59,895 nt of DNA from Phycisphaerales bacterium UBA3190 (GTDB taxonomy: Bacteria; Planctomycetota; Phycisphaerae; Phycisphaerales; UBA1924). The notes beneath the pieces were generated by a model. That model searched no databases, was not told the DNA's origin, and saw only the letters and a list, made by a program, of their open reading frames with translations. A program made the position numbers and the translations under genes. Below are positions 59,584-59,895 of the stretch, in pieces (position 1 is the first letter of the stretch; each line of letters opens with the position of its first letter). The DNA is taken from positions 30,281 through 90,175 of the forward strand of contig DEXG01000023.1 of the NCBI GenBank assembly GCA_002364005.1, in the 5' to 3' direction.

Positions 59584-59895
59584 ACTGGCAGTTCGCCTAC
59601 CCCTGGGTTCTGGTATTCTCCGCGCTGATCCCGCTGATCTGGATCGTGCGCATCATCTTCTGGCATCGCAGCGCCGGGATGATGTCCTCGACCCCCTCGC
59701 GCGTGGCCGCGGCGGGCACATCTGCGCGGACGCTCGGGCTCTGGTTTCCCAACGCGATCATCAGCATCGCGCTATTGGCACTGCTGGTCGCGCTCGCCCG
59801 CCCCCAGCGCATCATCGGCAACACCAAGGCCACACGCGACACCATCGCCCTGCAGCTGGTCGTCGACCGATCCGGCTCGATGGACGAGCCGGTGA
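59580..59895 (+). CDS. BatA-like VWA-domain membrane protein, 5' part (cut by window end)
   Basis: 105 codons are visible. It begins MNWQFAYPWVLVFSALIPLI (N-terminal membrane helix, as in BatA/BatB), has a second helix (WFPNAIISIALLALLVALAR) followed by the PQR-type turn, then IALQLVVDRSGSMDEPV, whose D-x-S-G-S is the start of the metal ion-dependent adhesion site of the VWA domain. The ATG overlaps the preceding stop (ATGA). The protein should continue another 200 or more residues beyond the window. Confidence 0.9.
   Translation, partial: MNWQFAYPWVLVFSALIPLIWIVRIIFWHRSAGMMSSTPSRVAAAGTSARTLGLWFPNAIISIALLALLVALARPQRIIGNTKATRDTIALQLVVDRSGSMDEPV

Overview
The window looks like ordinary chromosome from a GC-rich planctomycete, most likely of the class Phycisphaerae. 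The support for this is: secreted proteins ending in paired Asp-rich 'GC-type' dockerin repeats with a terminal Gly-Cys; a eukaryote-type UDP-sugar pyrophosphorylase; tryptophan synthase beta without an adjacent alpha subunit; dispersed pathway genes instead of large operons; and REP-like repeats in intergenic DNA. I see no phage, plasmid, transposase or CRISPR array. One tRNA gene, tRNA-Leu(CAA), is present.

Layout. 1-2104 (minus): ribulose-phosphate epimerase, a phosphoglycerate-mutase-fold protein that has lost both catalytic histidines, and the start of accD. 2184-7101 (plus): UDP-sugar pyrophosphorylase, alpha/beta hydrolase, an Atg22/UMF1-type MFS transporter and trpB. 7137-10329: a TPR protein and a HEAT-like lipoprotein, divergent. 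10338-15303 (minus): FtsX-type ABC exporter and homogentisate dioxygenase. 15654-16966: a pseudokinase and gcvH, convergent. 17355-26792 (plus): smc with an acidic head insertion, two tandem ClpP-fold membrane-protease paralogues (one apparently dead), and uvrB carrying an in-frame palindromic repeat. 26940-33158: small conserved protein, STAS protein, hppD, pyruvate kinase, SDR and thiG, separated by clusters of REP-like elements. 33432-39736: zinc-ribbon membrane protein, aspS, two adjacent globin-fold proteins (one without the haem-binding His), a PDZ protein with 13 Asp/Gly/Tyr repeats, and a small membrane protein. 40146-48393: secreted peptidylarginine-deiminase-like protein, SDR, thiolase, CPBP-type membrane protein, prpD, VOC protein, DUF3465 protein and prpB. 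48453-56512: phosphatase-M28 peptidase fusion lipoprotein, prpC, two zinc-ribbon membrane proteins, FG-GAP/dockerin protein, trigger factor, tRNA-Leu and a DUF3467 protein. 56749-59895 (plus): a Bat-type operon (MoxR, DUF58, BatD-like lipoprotein, BatA-like VWA protein), cut by the window end.

Functional links. prpD, prpB and prpC lie within 7 kb and give a methylcitrate route for propionyl-CoA, though on alternating strands. hppD and hmgA provide two steps of tyrosine breakdown 13 kb apart. The MoxR/DUF58/BatD/BatA block is a tightly overlapping operon.

The observations I rate highest are: (1) the tetranucleotide ACGT is almost absent (one copy found by reading all 59,895 bases, at 38781-38784, against roughly 200 expected for this composition); (2) REP-like hairpin pairs whose stems covary between copies, including one pair inserted in frame inside uvrB; (3) several degenerate enzymes next to or among active relatives (phosphatase, kinase, ClpP-fold protease, globin); (4) a lipoprotein joining a DUF442-type cysteine phosphatase to an M28 peptidase; and (5) a PDZ protein with a 13-fold D-x-x-G-x-D-x-Y repeat.
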